The notes below the pieces were generated by a model that saw only the letters and a program-made list of their open reading frames with translations, was not told where the DNA came from and did no database searches. A stretch of DNA of 64,000 nt from NCBI GenBank assembly GCA_014338405.1, contig JTDE01002196.1:10589-74588 (forward strand), given 5' to 3'. Made by a program: the position numbers and the translations under genes. Of this stretch, positions 1 to 12,859 are shown one piece after another. This DNA is from Paragonimus skrjabini miyazakii (Eukaryota > Platyhelminthes > Trematoda > Plagiorchiida > Troglotrematidae). How positions within the stretch are numbered: the stretch's first letter is position 1; every line of letters begins with the position of its first letter.

Positions 1-30
1 TCACATATGATAATTCGGTCGTGCCTAATG

Positions 31-210
31 TGAGGTCAATGGCGCAGTGGTCAACACAGTTGCCCCATGAAAACTTGGCAGGAGTTCTAATCCCGGCACT
101 AGCAAGCATAGGTACTACTGACGAGCTCTAATGAGAGCGAAACTCGAGTCTAGTGCTTCTTTTCGAAAGGGGCCAACTGGAGAGGCTATAGGAATGCGAC
201 AGCTGCGATC
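31..210 (+). repeat. tRNA-derived SINE-like head
   Basis: A sequence at 40-50 (TGGCGCAGTGG) fits the RNA polymerase III A box of tRNA genes. About 35 bases downstream, at 82-93, GAGTTCTAATCC is close to the B box. That spacing is what tRNAs and tRNA-derived SINEs use. The intervening bases do not fold into an obvious functional tRNA cloverleaf, so a SINE head or tRNA pseudogene is more likely than a working tRNA. The downstream end is not defined, because no second full copy is visible in the window. Confidence 0.4.
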
Positions 211-234
211 AATTGTGGGTGACGTTCAATCTTT

Positions 235-520
235 ATGAAAGTAAAGCATGATTCTAACGACTTTCACTGCCCCGCACCACTAACTGCACTTATCCGGCCG
301 ACCAACGATAATACTGAGCTCGGCCAGCCACCATATTACATAAAGCCACTGGCCATAACCGGGGAGACAAACCCCTTGGTGAACAACTTCATTCCTTTAC
401 ACCAGGACATCATCTGTTTAACACGCACCTTACACCAGTCGGTCACAATATCGACAGTGCTGCGTGTGGTAGATGACTAGAAGGCACCTTTAGTAACCGA
501 TCTAATCAGCGAAGCCAGGA
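235..520 (-). mobile_element. LINE 3'-end fragment (C-terminal coding part)
   Basis: This stretch aligns by eye with the minus-strand LINE copy at about 4720-4970. Shared landmarks are the gtgaacaacttc segment, the cgcaccttac segment and the following (c/t)(c/t)agtcggtcacag/a segment, in the same order and spacing. In the 4.4-5.7 kb copy this part encodes the extreme C-terminus of the reverse transcriptase polyprotein. Here it is decayed and 5'-truncated. The + strand open frame across it is only the antisense reading and is not a gene. Confidence 0.5.
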
Positions 521-784
521 CATACTTAAAGATTAGAGAAAGGAACCTGTTTGGTACTCATTACCAAATATTGGATTACCAATCACCGCATCACTTACCT
601 GTTGGTATCACTGTGCCGCAGGCTACAGTATCTGTTTCATGAAGGGCCTGTGATATTTGGGCGTAGAAGCCATTATGATCTTTGAAGTTAGAGCTGCTAA
701 GCTTGTATTCTAAGCTAGTTTGGTACTTATGCTGGCTAGTTTCTCACTTGCCAGCCGTTGCCTAGCGAAGTTAAGAACAAAACA

Positions 785-1333
785 ACGTGCCAACGTATTG
801 TGGTGAACTATCAGGCCGGAGATGTGAGCGTTCCAACACTCGGTGAAATATTTCGACGTGGGGGGGAAGTTACGTCCAAAAATCCACAACGAGCGGATGA
901 CGGACAACGGGGACAATCAGATGAGTCACTGATCGACCGGACCGGACCAACGGGCGAGACATGGCAGGCAAAATAGAATGGACGACCAAATCGGAGGCGC
1001 GATTATTCCAACACTCGCAGGAATATCTCGATACTTCCGTGGAATACGATCGAAGCCCATTGTGGATAGATGGAGGACAACACGAGCGAACGGACGAGCC
1101 ATCGCTCAACGAAATCGGACCAACAGACGAAGAGTGGTAGGCGGAAACCCCCAGATAGACGGCGCCGATCACACACTTAAACCGGGCAGAAGTGCATACG
1201 ACGCGTGAGCGGAAACCTGGGGGTGTAGTGGACTGGAATGCTGACTCATGAACGCGAGCGCGCGTGTAGCATGCTAACTAGCGTATTGGACAATAAAGGT
1301 TGTGCTTTATTGGACGTCTTTTCGCTACAGTAT
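785..1333 (+). mobile_element. 3' end of an LTR retroelement with short LTR
   Basis: A second copy lies at 52591-52930, so this is a dispersed repeat. The right end has the form of a short LTR: a purine-rich tract (aaacctggggg) is followed by TGTAGTGG at 1224, and the unit ends CGCTACA at 1329. TGTAG and CTACA are inverted ends, and an AATAAAG polyadenylation-type signal sits inside (about 1292). The part upstream of the tract contains two diverged tandem units of about 175 bases (826-1000 and 1001-1175). Both carry a ttccaacactcg segment and a cggaccaac...gacatgg/gagtgg segment. No protein-coding frame survives. At about 106 bases the LTR would be unusually short; truncation of a longer LTR is possible. 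Confidence 0.45.
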
Positions 1334-4300
1334 AAAATGAATCCAAGCATGTGCCCCAATATGAACGAGTCATATGTCCGGTCAAAACGACTACATCAGA
1401 GCCATATGTCGACCTAAAGAGAGCGGCCAACTAGGAGTAAAAGGCGCCTGTGACACCAACGTCAATTCAGTGAGCTGGAGTATAAGCAGACGTTAAGAAA
1501 AGATTTCTGAAAATCTAGCATCCAGGGCCAACAACAGATGACACCTAGATGCCAACCGTATGAACCCAAAACACAACCTAAATCAGTGATCGTATGGTAG
1601 CTATATGCGCATAAATAGATGGATTGTAGTGTATGATGATAATAGCTTTCGCCGTTGATAACAGTTGAAATCTGGCAACTTTTGAATGGCAATGATGAAC
1701 CTTATACACAATTTGCTATCCCTCCACCCGTTTTGTCTGATGGCTAGAGATTGGCATGTTAAACCGTTACAGAGACAAATCGCGGAGATGTTCACTGCTC
1801 CTTTCCGTTAATCACCTTGCGGTTCTTTCAGTGTCATCGGCTTCAGTAACAGCACGGGAGATAATAAACGCACGAACACGAAGAAATCCCAGGCAAGTCA
1901 TACTTGAGATATAACACAATATCTGTCGATTGTAAAAAAATATATAAACAAACAACAGAGCGGGCACTCTGAACTGTAACAGACAATGGATAGGCAATAG
2001 GCATGTTGGAAATTTCGTTCTTGTAGGAGGGACGGAATAATAACCCTTTTCTTCGTTATTTGGACGGTGTCAAGCTTTGTTCTGAACTCCATACTTCATC
2101 CACAAGTCAGGTGGTATTCTTGATGACTCAGAGTATATATACCATAAGGCTTCGAACCATACCTCGTCGTGTACCTAGTTAACTACATAAGCGAGTCCTC
2201 ATTCATGGCGGAACAGCTGAGTGCGATGAACACCATTCGAAAACTTCGATGATCAACTGGAAAGGAGATATCGTGACCCACATCAACCAGTCATAGAGAC
2301 AGATGAGAAACGTTTATTGAACTCAGCCAGCTCCTCATAAAACAAGGTCAAAGGCAAAAACAACTGCTGAGCTGCCTATAGAACAAAAACAGAGGTCTGA
2401 TGAACAACGGTGAGAAAAGACATAGAATTAGAAGACTGCCTCAGATTCATCACATTTAGACGGCGCTGGGAGAAACGTGGTGTATAATTAGGTCCATGTG
2501 GTTGTAAATACACGTTGTAATATACTCCCATTTGAATCTGGAGTAAACTCCACGACCAAAGGTCTAATACGGTAACAGCACCAGCAAGCGAGTTTCAACA
2601 TCAATAATCGAATGCAGTAATTATAATGCGGCGTAAAGCCGTACAGATTTGCCGAACAACATGCATGCATGTATGTATATTATACATAAGTAGATGTATA
2701 TCGTGAACGTTCAATACACCCAATCTATTTGAATTTTTGAAATGTTTCCATTTGAAATCAAATCCGCAAGAAGCATTTAGCTTACCACTATACGATAGAC
2801 ATATCGTCGAGATCACAGAAGTGCCTGCGGATGCACCCCTTACTCTACCAGGCTGCTTCGCCTTCTCTGACGATGTTCACATCAAGTTCAGTGCTAACGT
2901 ACTGACACTGGCTTACATAGGTTTCCACAATTCGAATTTACTGTAGTACATTTGCCAATCACACTGTCGAAGCAGGTAATCTGCTGATATAGTTATAAAA
3001 GGAGATACTTCCCATTGGAGCACAAGTTCTAAAGTATATAGCAAAAGTGAAGTCTTGAGTCGGATAACGTCGCCTTACTCACAATGAATTGGATGGAAAC
3101 TCCTATTATGCCGAACAGTCCACCGACAGTCGGATGAGTGTAGTGTAGTGTAGTCAAAAATCACTAGTGATCCGGCATATCAAAATTTTACGCCAGAAGG
3201 AAAACAAATAATATCTACGTGCTTGGTGAGTGAAAGTACACGAAAGAAGCCAATCACGATGTTTGACATTTAACATAGAGATATTAAATAAAAACCAACC
3301 TTATTCTGAGATGAAAAACATAAACATAGGATTACTTATCAGCTCAGTCAAAAAAATGAATAGTTGTCTTAACAGCGCGTGTTTCTATCGCATATTTTGA
3401 CCGCTTGGACAACCCCTTTAGTAGCCTTTGCGGTTTCTTTATCAGAATGAATAGTAAGAGTATTGCAACAATTCGTTTTCGAAGTCTAACTGAAAATGCG
3501 GGAATCAGTTAGGAGTTATTGTTCATAAACGCTGTGACCGAAGGAGTAGCAGAAGTTTTCTATAGAGGTTCGACGTGACGAATATGGTAATCAGAGAAAA
3601 TGGCGAATATGAAGGTTTACTATGAACGGTGAGGTTAGATAATACTGTACTGCAAAATCCCATGTGATTCAGAGCAATACATGAGACCAAAAGGTGTTTC
3701 AGTACTGCTCTATAGTTATACCTCAACAACACCCAATGAGTTGATCCATCTATCTAGATAGCTGTTTATACCCCGATGATTAAGACGATGAGATCAGGCG
3801 TTTCTTCCCAAGCGGCTGCTTGTCTGTTGCCTGTACCTCGAAGCTTTCGATACGATGCTACAAGACGAGTCTCGATTAGACAAGCAAAGTAACCTTACCC
3901 CACATGTGATTACTTCACACACAGCGCCTCATTACTCAATTTCATATAAAACACTTATTGAATTCAGCTAAATGTGGAGTGCTTCTTGTGAGTTTGTGTC
4001 TTATAACCCAGCCAGTACAACACTGTCTCATTGTATATATGAAAGACAAAAACTGGCCTAGCCTCTGAACGTCGGTTTGGAGGTAGGCGAATTGACGGTT
4101 GAAATTATCGGAAGTAGGCAGTATTTTTAATTAGTAGTTATTTTTAGGTTATCATCATCAGCAATTCGTGTGTTACTCCATGCTGCCCGAAACATTTGAT
4201 GCACGCTTGTACACTCTTTCCATGCATTTTCAAAGCTATCTAAGATCCACAGTCTAGATTCTCCTGTTCTCCAAATTCTAAGAGCATCTACCAGAACAAA

Positions 4301-4420
4301 TTCAGCTTTATTATGACCAATGGCCAATTGCGAAGCGCTGTCACTAACAACTGAGCGCGCATTCACATGACACAATAGTGGTAACCTTAACACAGAAGTA
4401 GACATTTTACCGACCGCCGG
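1334..4420. other. No gene recognised
   Basis: About 3 kb with only short open frames lacking recognisable motifs or convincing splice sites. The only local structure seen is a three-fold GTGTA/GTAGT pentanucleotide repeat near 3137-3153. The minus frame at 4405-4127 (92 codons) resembles nothing I know. Confidence 0.5.
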
Positions 4421-4424
4421 AGGT

Positions 4425-5700
4425 CATCAACATCATCATGGGGAGCAACATCAGTGGTACTCACGGATGCTTAACTGTTACACAACCATGAAAGAAAAAA
4501 GCAAACCCTGTACAAGATGATAGGAGAAAAAGAAGGGGAGAAGATGGGATTCAACCACCAAAAATAGGTAAGTCTATATTCAAACATTCAACATCAAGGT
4601 GCTTACGCCTCGCAAACAAACAACGAAGCTGTAAGTGAAAGTAAGGCGTCACCAGCAAGACAGCTTCCTTACGGTTTCAAGTGTGTTCACTTTGCAGACA
4701 ATTCGGTCAAACAACGACAACATTCACGCCACTGAGACCGATTGGCCGCCATCTTAACAGCTCCAACCAACGACTCCGTAAACCGCGAGTGCCACGGCCA
4801 GGAAGACGAACCCAACATATAGTGACCGGCCCCTTCGTGAACAACTTCGTTTCTCTACGCCAGATCATCATATGTCCACCTCGCACCTTACGCTAGTCGG
4901 TCACAGCGTCGACAAAGAATGCTCAATGTGACAAATAACTAGCTGGCATCCTTAGTGCATGGCCTAGCCATCTGAGTCTATGTGAACATGAGGATTGGAC
5001 AAATAGAACTCGTTTAACAGTCACGACCAAATACCCACCAAATACCTGGAGACGATTCACGTGTTCTACCTCGATCGGCCACGTTTCGTTGCCACAAATT
5101 AATACAGCCCTCACTGTCGATTTATAAACGCGACCTTTAAGCCAGAGGTTCCCCGGATTGGCGAATACTGCCCCAGTCTTAGAGATACGTGCATCTGTTT
5201 CATTCCCCACACCCCCACCGCCGTTAATGCCGTTCCGCAAGTACACAAACCGGTAAACAATCCCCATGACTTCATTACCTAATATTTAATCTACGTAATC
5301 ACAACAATCCCGCAAAAGCATTTTGCATTCTGAGGCTGCAAAGCGCACTTCTGAAACATTGAGCAGAATGCGAAATAAAGTCAAGCATTGTTTTTGTAGC
5401 TTGAAAGTTGTGAAACAGCAGCCCCTTATCGTCAGCATAATCAAGATCAGCCAGTCTTTCACCAAGTAAGAGGCCCATGCTGGCATCATATGAGTGACAG
5501 AGACGGTCCTCCATTATTTCGTCTATCACAAAACTAAACAAAAATGGTGAAAAAGGACAGTTGTGACGTTCGCCACTTCCGGTGCTAAAACTTCCAGACG
5601 GCTCACCGTAAACCCTAACCTGAACCGAAGTATACGAATAAAGCACCCATAGTTTGCTCACACACTAGGTCGGTACATCCCGAGTCTGTTGTTCACACAG
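4425..5700 (-). mobile_element. LINE (AP-endonuclease class) copy, RT to 3' tail
   Basis: Read on the minus strand this is the 3' half of a non-LTR retrotransposon. The frame at 5661-5299 carries the RT fingers and palm: PFSPFLFSFVIDEIMED, then RLADLDYADDKGLLF, which holds the catalytic YADD box. A second frame (5267-4923) carries thumb and C-terminal motifs: FVYLRNGIN, KGRVYKSTVRAVLICGNETW and LRWLGHALRM. The extreme C-terminus is encoded at about 4900-4660 (AANRSQWRECCRCL). The copy ends near 4425 in an ATG/TTG trinucleotide tail, seen on the + strand as catcaacatcatcat. Frames are broken at several places, so it is a pseudogene copy. The clade is probably RTE-like; this is inferred from motif style only. 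Confidence 0.85.
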
Positions 5701-5709
5701 TGGATTGAC

Positions 5710-6980
5710 TGTTCTGTATCTGCTTTATGTTGTTACAATAACCGTTTTATGATTCCACTATCATTCTGTTAAATAGTAAACAAAACAATCAATGTTACAA
5801 TTTCACCCATCCACTCTGCTGGATGTAACATACAGAATAACCAAGTTTGCACACAGACGGATGATGAAGTAATGAATCTGTACTATTATGAGAAATCACA
5901 GCTGTGCGCGGGTTAGGATAGTACAAGGACACAAACTTAGCGTAAAGAATAGGGCTCTCAATCCACGGCAGTGGCTCAAAAGTCTATGCTGCAAATTAGC
6001 GGGTAAATGGCAGTGGATTACAACTAGTGTCGTTTGTCCGGAACAAGAGGTCAGTCTTATTGCAATCCTCAACATGAAGAGCTAGGAGACTGTAACTTGT
6101 CAGATCTTTAACTGTTGGTTTGCTCGACAGGAGTAACCTTATCGGTATGTTCATCAAACCATTCAGTGACGGGTGCAAACCAATGAGTTCGTAGACGTTT
6201 GCACATCAACCCTAATCAAAACACACTGAATAAAATAGTAAATAGAAAAACAAGTGACTAACCAGCATTGCACATAAATAAGCAGAAAAACAATGGGATT
6301 ATGATTACGTTGATGGAATCAGAAAAACGGATATATGACAACCAGGCCCAGTGGTGATCTAATCATTAAGACGGAGTGCTGAGTTGAACTGTTTTCAAAC
6401 AGAAACAAACCTAAATTGCCTGGCGATGTGGTGGGGACAAGACCAACGGTAGTTCTGAACATGAAATCGGTCGATCCGACTCCAGTTCACACGGAATTTG
6501 AATGTAGAATTTAAGCAACAGTAAACTGTGTGTGAAGTTATGCATATAAATCGCTGTATAATTGTCTAAGTGGTCAAAGGTAGTGTAACCAAAAAAATAA
6601 TAGTGAACTGTGTTTTATTGGAGTGTTAAAAATGATACGCACACCAATCATTCTTGGCCAAGGATCTCAAACTAAGTTTACTGAACAATGCTGATTCATG
6701 TTCAGGGGAATACTACCAATCGGAACAGAAAGAAAACTATGCAACCGGAAGCCAAAAGCACAGTTGCACATGGTACATTATAAGAATATGGAACTAGTTA
6801 TAATGGTAATAGCTTTTCAAGTTGGACTCTGCTGTACCGATCAGTTGCACAATGGTATAAAGCCAGAAAGAAGGTAAATGGTGACCAGTGCAAAATAAAA
6901 TGAACATACAGACGAAATAAACAAAACTGAACTAACGAGCAACAAAACATGGTAGATGTACATCATTAAGCATCGATGGT
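5710..6980. other. No gene recognised
   Basis: AT-leaning sequence between a LINE copy and a minus-strand exon candidate. Only short frames without motifs are present. If the exon at 7638-6990 is real, this is intron sequence of that gene. Confidence 0.45.
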
Positions 6981-6989
6981 CTGTCTTAC

Positions 6990-7638
6990 CAACATTTTCA
7001 GTCAAATTTGAGTGTACACTGCTTAGAAAGCTCGGGACGTCCCCGGCTGATTTTGATATAGTGTTGGTTATTCGACTGCTCCAAAGAGATGACCCGAGAC
7101 TAACTGCGGGTGTGCTGATGGGTTCAGATAATCCGGGCGAAGTGAGCTGGTCGAAACCGTTGGACCACAACCGATTATGTGAAGGCTGGGGAGAGCAGAT
7201 GGTAGTGGGAGTGATTGCATCACCAACGCGACGTCGGCACGGGCTATAACCGCCTGGATGGAACGTCGATTTGAACCCGTGATTGAATGAAGACAGAGTA
7301 GGACGAAGAATGAACTGGTTCGTAGAATGTTGCTGACTGTCGCGTTCCGGACAATGATGTATGGCCGGAGAGTCATTACTAATAGTCAGCGGAACTGGTC
7401 TTTGAGAAATTTGAGAGACGCTCGTTACGGAAGTTGGCGTTGAGTGCTTTGAGTTCTGAAGGCTAGTTGGGGCCGAGTGTGTTTGTTTAACATCTGTGTT
7501 ACAAACGTTTAAATCCAATGATGTGGAGGTAACGTTCTTAGTCCAGGAAGGAGGAGAGAAACTGAACATCAATTTATCTTCTATGGGACGCATATCAATT
7601 GATGACCACGACAGCGGAGAGTTCATGGTGGGGGAGAG
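6990..7638 (-). CDS. Candidate exon, Ser/Thr/Pro-rich protein
   Basis: This is the longest open segment here without transposon motifs. On the minus strand it is preceded by a strong 3' splice site (pyrimidine-rich tract, then ttttcacctag) with the exon starting at 7638. It ends at 6990 before a GTAAGA donor (6989-6984). Within these limits it is 649 nt, starting in phase 0 and ending in phase 1. The product (about 216 residues) is rich in Ser, Thr and Pro, with many SP/TP dipeptides, little predicted order and no domain I recognise. The frame stays open into the intron, where it encodes a spurious hydrophobic tail. An ATG at 7626-7624 sits in a good initiation context (cccaccATGa), so this could instead be a first coding exon. 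It fits by phase with the exon at 19079-18790. Confidence 0.5.
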
Positions 7639-7754
7639 CTAGGTGAAAACACAGTAAGCATAGACTGAGCATAAGGCACCTGACGAAATTAAAATGGCGG
7701 TGAGAGAGGACACAATTCACCCAGTAGATTTAAAGAGCCAATACCACCATAAAT

Positions 7755-8610
7755 CACAAAAAACAGTGGTTATCGCCAACCCCTAGCTGCAACGCAACCA
7801 TAAAGAAAAATCCTGATATAAAGGCTACAGAAAGAGAAGGGATGGGGCTCAGTTTCTGGAACCCAAGGTCCAAGATGATAACCAGCATCACGGTGCTCGC
7901 ATCTTGAAAGCAAACGACCAAACCGTAAAAAAGTGGAACGGTATTCTCAAGGCAACCTTCATGTATTTTTTGCTACCAGATCTCACTAATTGTCATTATT
8001 TCAATGGAAATTCAGCTAGGAATGACAACAATCACGTGATTAGCTACCAAACTTTCCGTAATGTTTCTGATTACAGGCTAGTCGAATCACGAAGGCTCTA
8101 GGTCAAGGAGACGAAGAAGATCCAGAGCACCAAACTTATTAACGGTTATCTCCAGTTCCCTTTGTCAAACTGCATTCTACGTCCACGTGCTGGGGACACG
8201 ATGAGAAATACACGATGGAAGGGGGTGGGTATACTCGGTGCACGGCTTAATCATTAAAACCCATAAACTTTGGGAGTTTGAGTGAATGAGTCAGATTGAT
8301 TGTCAAGGTTCAAAAACGGTCATCTAACCCCTAAATTACTTGCTTGATATCACCATCCGATGCGTGAAAGCGAACGGAAATATCGACAGTCAAATACCTC
8401 AGTACGGTTAATGTACCTAATCATCAGTGGCCATGTTTCGCAGCTTTAAAGTGGAATTGTTTCAACCATGGTCCTGAAATGTGACTTCTAGATTCAAGTA
8501 ATACACTTTTTACCTAACAGGGTCCTCGAATTATAGACTTAGAAACACGAGTTGTGGTTTTCTTCTTCATTCGAGACATTGTTTCCTAGTTGCATAAACC
8601 GGTCAACAAG
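7755..8610 (-). mobile_element. Decayed LINE copy
   Basis: Two parts match the minus-strand LINE at 4.4-5.7 kb. At 7755-7935 the 3' untranslated part is visible: the sequence running through gagaaggg to tcacggtgctcgcatctt. At 8365-8610 there is a coding part, with cagtggccatgtttcgcag matching the reverse complement of the ETW-encoding region and ataaaccggtcaac matching acaaaccggtaaac near 5237. The interval between them is too decayed to align by eye or holds an insertion. No open frame survives. Confidence 0.5.
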
Positions 8611-8614
8611 AATA

Positions 8615-10055
8615 AGCAAGTAAAAAAACCATGATGGGCATAACTTTTGACGCAGGCCATCGTTAACACTTAATTATAGGTACCGAGCTGAGCTGGTGTA
8701 CTAAAGTAGGGCGGAGATAAAATGTTTACACGTCCAGTCTGCACAAACGTATGTTTGCGCAACCCGAAAAATGCAAATTGATCAAACATGTCAAATGTAA
8801 TTGTGCCTCTGAAAAATGGCCAGTAAATAGACGAAACAAACGTGTACGTTTTAACACTTGAAGAATTGCCAAGCAAAGGACCGGACAACAAATTGAAGGA
8901 ATGTGCACTTCTAAAACTCGAAGTGAGGCTGTACTTAGATTCAGAAGTTTACTACGTAACTTTGTTTCTGTCTCCAAGCCTGGGTCCTTTTCCAGGAACA
9001 AGTAAACAACAATGGACTGCAGATTTATGAACCACGAAGTCAAACTGCCAAACAACGAACGAGAGGCTACTTATAGCAGCTTGCCGAACAGTAAAACCAT
9101 GCATGCACGATGCTTCAACAAAGCCTTGCATATTTGAGACCAACTTGTTATCCAGGCATGTTTACTCGTTCAATTCAGTTTTGATCATGTGTTCATAACT
9201 TCGAAACTTTCAGGTCAAAGTTAATAATCGTATGCCCCCAACAATACTGGTAACATTGATGGGCATTTTAACACTGAACATTGGCCTATTGCACCAAACA
9301 ACTCAATTGATTGATGAACTCATGAACAAGCACAGTAAGCGAATATACACAAAAGCTTAATTATAAGAAGGTTGTTATAATGGACACTGGTCTAGTACAC
9401 CTTTTGTCATAAACAATTCGGGAAGTGTTTAGTAACTAGTTTATTTCGAGATTATTTTCATGGGACACTGATTTAGTCTGACGAACAAAGTGCTACCTCT
9501 CTTCCCGAGGGGTTTATAATAATAGACCGATAGAACTTGTGCGTCGTTACGAAACTAATCTCAGGAAATAAACAGTAAACCATGGGGAACATAAAATCAG
9601 ATATTGAATCGCAAATGGTACACATGATCCATTGATTTTATTTGTTGTCAGTTTGTCACACAAAGGTAATTCTTTCAACCTTCTACACTTCACACACGCA
9701 TTTAACCTGTGGGACATGTCACGGAGGCACCACTTCCTTAACGTAACGAAGCTCAACAGTGTTCATTCACCGATCGTTCTCACTCGTGCAGGCAGTTACA
9801 ACCACCCTAACTTTACTTGGTTCAGATAGTTACAGCCATTTGTGAACATCAATCATAATCGTTCGGTCACAACAAGCCGAACGGGATAAGTAAGCAGTGT
9901 GCTTTAGTGTTCCACTCCAGGATCTCCACGTCGATTTCCATAATGTGGCCCATGTGTGAGCATTGTGAGTGATCGTTACAAACGATCAACTCAACTCAAC
10001 ATTCCCAGCAGAAGTTACGGCTACAAGAATGTCATGTTATACGGTGAAGCACTTG
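8615..10055. other. No gene recognised
   Basis: Short frames only, on both strands, without motifs. Part of 9.7-10.05 kb could be the 5' leader of the LINE that follows, but the boundary cannot be placed from one copy. Confidence 0.4.
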
Positions 10056-10421
10056 CTGGTGGCAGATTTCACCGTGACCGCTGGCGTATTATACAATACA
10101 GCCGAAAAACTTTCAGTGACATTCAAAAGCCTGGCGTAGCTCCAAATACACACATGCGTACGGCGGTGATTAAAAGTGCACACCGATGTCTTATTCCCTA
10201 CGCCCTGGCTCTGGATAACCCTTTAAGAAAACCCTGTAACCTGTTGTCTCGCACGTCAGATTTTTGAGGAAGAGACTCCAGTTGGGACTCTCAAATCAAC
10301 CGCCTTCCGCAGCATAAACTACCGGGAAGTATCAGAAGTTATCATTCTCTAGATAGTGACATTATTCACCCATTACACATTTCCCCATCGAGTTTAACCA
10401 CTAACTTTCTTTGTCTCCCAG

Positions 10422-11046
10422 GTGCCTTCGAGTGACATTTGTTTCATAAAGCCAAGAAAATGGGTAAACATTGACGTCTTCAACGTCTGCACTCTCCGAC
10501 AAGTCGGCCAGCAAGTTGCTTTGTTAAGCACGCCCACAAGTCACGAATATGACGTGTGTCATGTCGGAGACGCGAATCTGAGATTCTACCACCGTTATTC
10601 ATTTGAAATCACCTCTAGATAACTGTCGGTCCAAGCGCTCCTCTCTCAGGGTTTCCGATGACGTCCAAGCTGATTATCGTCGTCAAACACCAGTGGAAAA
10701 CGCACTGAGTTCCAGAGCAGAACAATGCTTGCTCGATTGGATCCCAGTGAACAGTCGCTCAGGCGCTGCCAAACTCAGTACCTCGGTTAAAGTCTATCAA
10801 CACAAACCAGGAAAACGTTGTATATTCAATATATTGGCGTACGCTCCAACGGACACCTGTTTGAATGCTACCAAAAATGCGTTCTACATCGCCAACTTTT
10901 TCAAGCAGATTAAACGCTCTGACATCACCACACTGGCGGGCGATTTCAATGTTCAACTTGGTCGTCCTTCTCCAAAGAACAAGCGGCTGGGAGGTATGTT
11001 TGGTGTCCGGGCACAACGCACTGACAACGGCGAAAGAATGCTATAG
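10422..11046 (+). pseudogene. LINE AP-endonuclease domain, broken
   Basis: Frames at 10422-10622 and 10603-11046 together cover an apurinic-endonuclease-like domain, which in this class nicks the target DNA to prime reverse transcription. FNVCTLRQVGQQ and DVCHVGDA mark the N-terminal strand. LAPTDT-type residues (LAYAPTDTC) and LAGDFNVQLG, the metal-binding Asp/Asn strand, are near 10840-10960, and RTDNGERML closes the second frame. The two frames overlap out of register, showing a frameshift near 10610. The catalytic Glu/His blocks are not all visible. Confidence 0.75.
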
Positions 11047-12193
11047 CTGTGCGCATCCCACGATCTCCATATTTCGATGAACAAACATTGTGTCAAGTGT
11101 AGACCGCACAGTCCATCCCAGCCACGGTCACAGCTCAACCAGGCAGTGCCAGTCTGTTAAAGATTGTCGTGCCTTCTGGAGCAACCACCTGGACTCGGAC
11201 CATGCTGTTGTGCGTGTCCGTTTTGTTTTATCATTTGCCGAGAGGACATACGTTCGTAAATGCAAGATACTTCACTGGCATTTGAGCGACGAGAGTACGA
11301 AGAGTGCTTACCAAGAAGCATTGGTGAGGAGGTTTTCCAGTTCAAGTCAGGTGAAGGATCCTAACGAACACTGGGAACAAATCGCTGAGGTTATGAAAGC
11401 GTGTAGTGAACAGACATGTTCCGATGCTGACAGAAATGGATTTCCGTCACGTCGATAAATTTCATGAACAAGCATCGCACGACCCAACCTGGTTTTGAGG
11501 ATGATGACGACCGTTGAGAACGTAAACGCAAGTTGACTAAAAGTTTGCGCAAAGACCGTGAGCAATACTTGGTAGAACAATCGAAAGAAATGGAAAAAGT
11601 TTTTCTATCTGGGAATAGCAGAAGGCTTTCTTCACTGATCCGTGGTTGTACTGGTTGCCGAGTAGGTGTAAGTGAGACCATATGTGAAAAAAAAGGTTCA
11701 TTTATCACCAGTCAATCGCGTCGACTTGCCAGGTGGGCTGAACATTTGGAAGAACAGTTCAGTTGGCCTCAACTAGATCATGTGAACGACGGGACACGAA
11801 TGGTCGTTTATTGCATTCCAGACGTCCCTCCGTCAGAAGCAGAAGTGGTCTTGGAGCTCAAATTATTGAACCGTAATAAGGCTTCTGATCCAGACATCCT
11901 CCCTCCTTCTCTTTTCAAGGATGGTGGGGAGAGGTTGATATCAGAACTGTCAAACCTCCTCCAGGCGATCTGGATATTTCGATGATTGGGGCCTACCAAC
12001 AGTAGATCTCGTTTCCGAACAGGGGTCCCGAAGTCTATGTGACAACCATAGAGACATCAGTCTAGTATCTGTTACGTTCAAGTTACTCACTGGTTTCATT
12101 TTACGTCAGCTCACTAAGCCCAGAGAAAGCCAGATACGTCAAAAACAGGCTGGATTCCGGTCTGGTCGTGTACGTCTTTTCCTCGCACAGATC

Positions 12194-12859
12194 TTGGAGC
12201 ATCGACACTCTAATAAGCAGCCGATGGTCGTGGTCATTTTGGACCTAAAGGCTGCTTTCGATTCAGTTGCTCGTAACGTTCTCTGGACCTGTCTTCATCG
12301 CAAGGGAATACCAGAGAAATACGTGAATCTACTGAGATCACTGTATACGCACTCTGCAAGCCGAGTGAGAGTTTATCGACAACTGTCTCGGTCGTCCATC
12401 ATTTCCAGTGATGTTCGTCAAGGGTGTCCGATTTCCCCCATTCTGTTCAATTTTGTCATGGATGATATTCTGGAAGGTGCGTTTGAACAGTCCAGTGGAC
12501 TTGGTGTTGAGTTTCTTCCTGGCGCTAGATTGACCGATCTGGAGTATGCGGACGACATTGTCTTACTTAGCCCCTCTGCCGAAAACATGCAGACCATGCT
12601 GGACAGGTTCAGCGACAGAGCTGGTTTGTATGGAATGCGCTTCACACCTTCAAAGTGCAAAGTGCTACTTCAAGACTGGGGCACTTCAACTCTTACTTTC
12701 TTCCGCTTGAGACTGTGGATAGTTTCACATACTTGGGTAGCACTATCTCATCAGCCTGTAATATTGCTGATGAGATATCAGCGAGGATATAAAAGGCACG
12801 AGTTGCTTTTGCCAAACTGCGTCATCTGTGGCGTCGAAAAGCCGTTCGGTTGTCGCTGA
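12194..12859 (+). pseudogene. LINE reverse transcriptase domain
   Basis: An open frame of 221 codons carries the RT core. VVVILDLKAAFDSV is the motif with the first catalytic Asp, VRQGCPISPILFNFVMDDIL is the fingers/palm motif, and LEYADDIVLLS is the second catalytic box with YADD intact. GMRFTPSKCKVLLQDW follows. Flanking segments at 11090-12190 and 12850-13380 carry the linker and the C-terminal LRWLGHVLRM motif in other frames, so the full protein is not encoded. A shadow frame lies on the minus strand. Confidence 0.85.
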
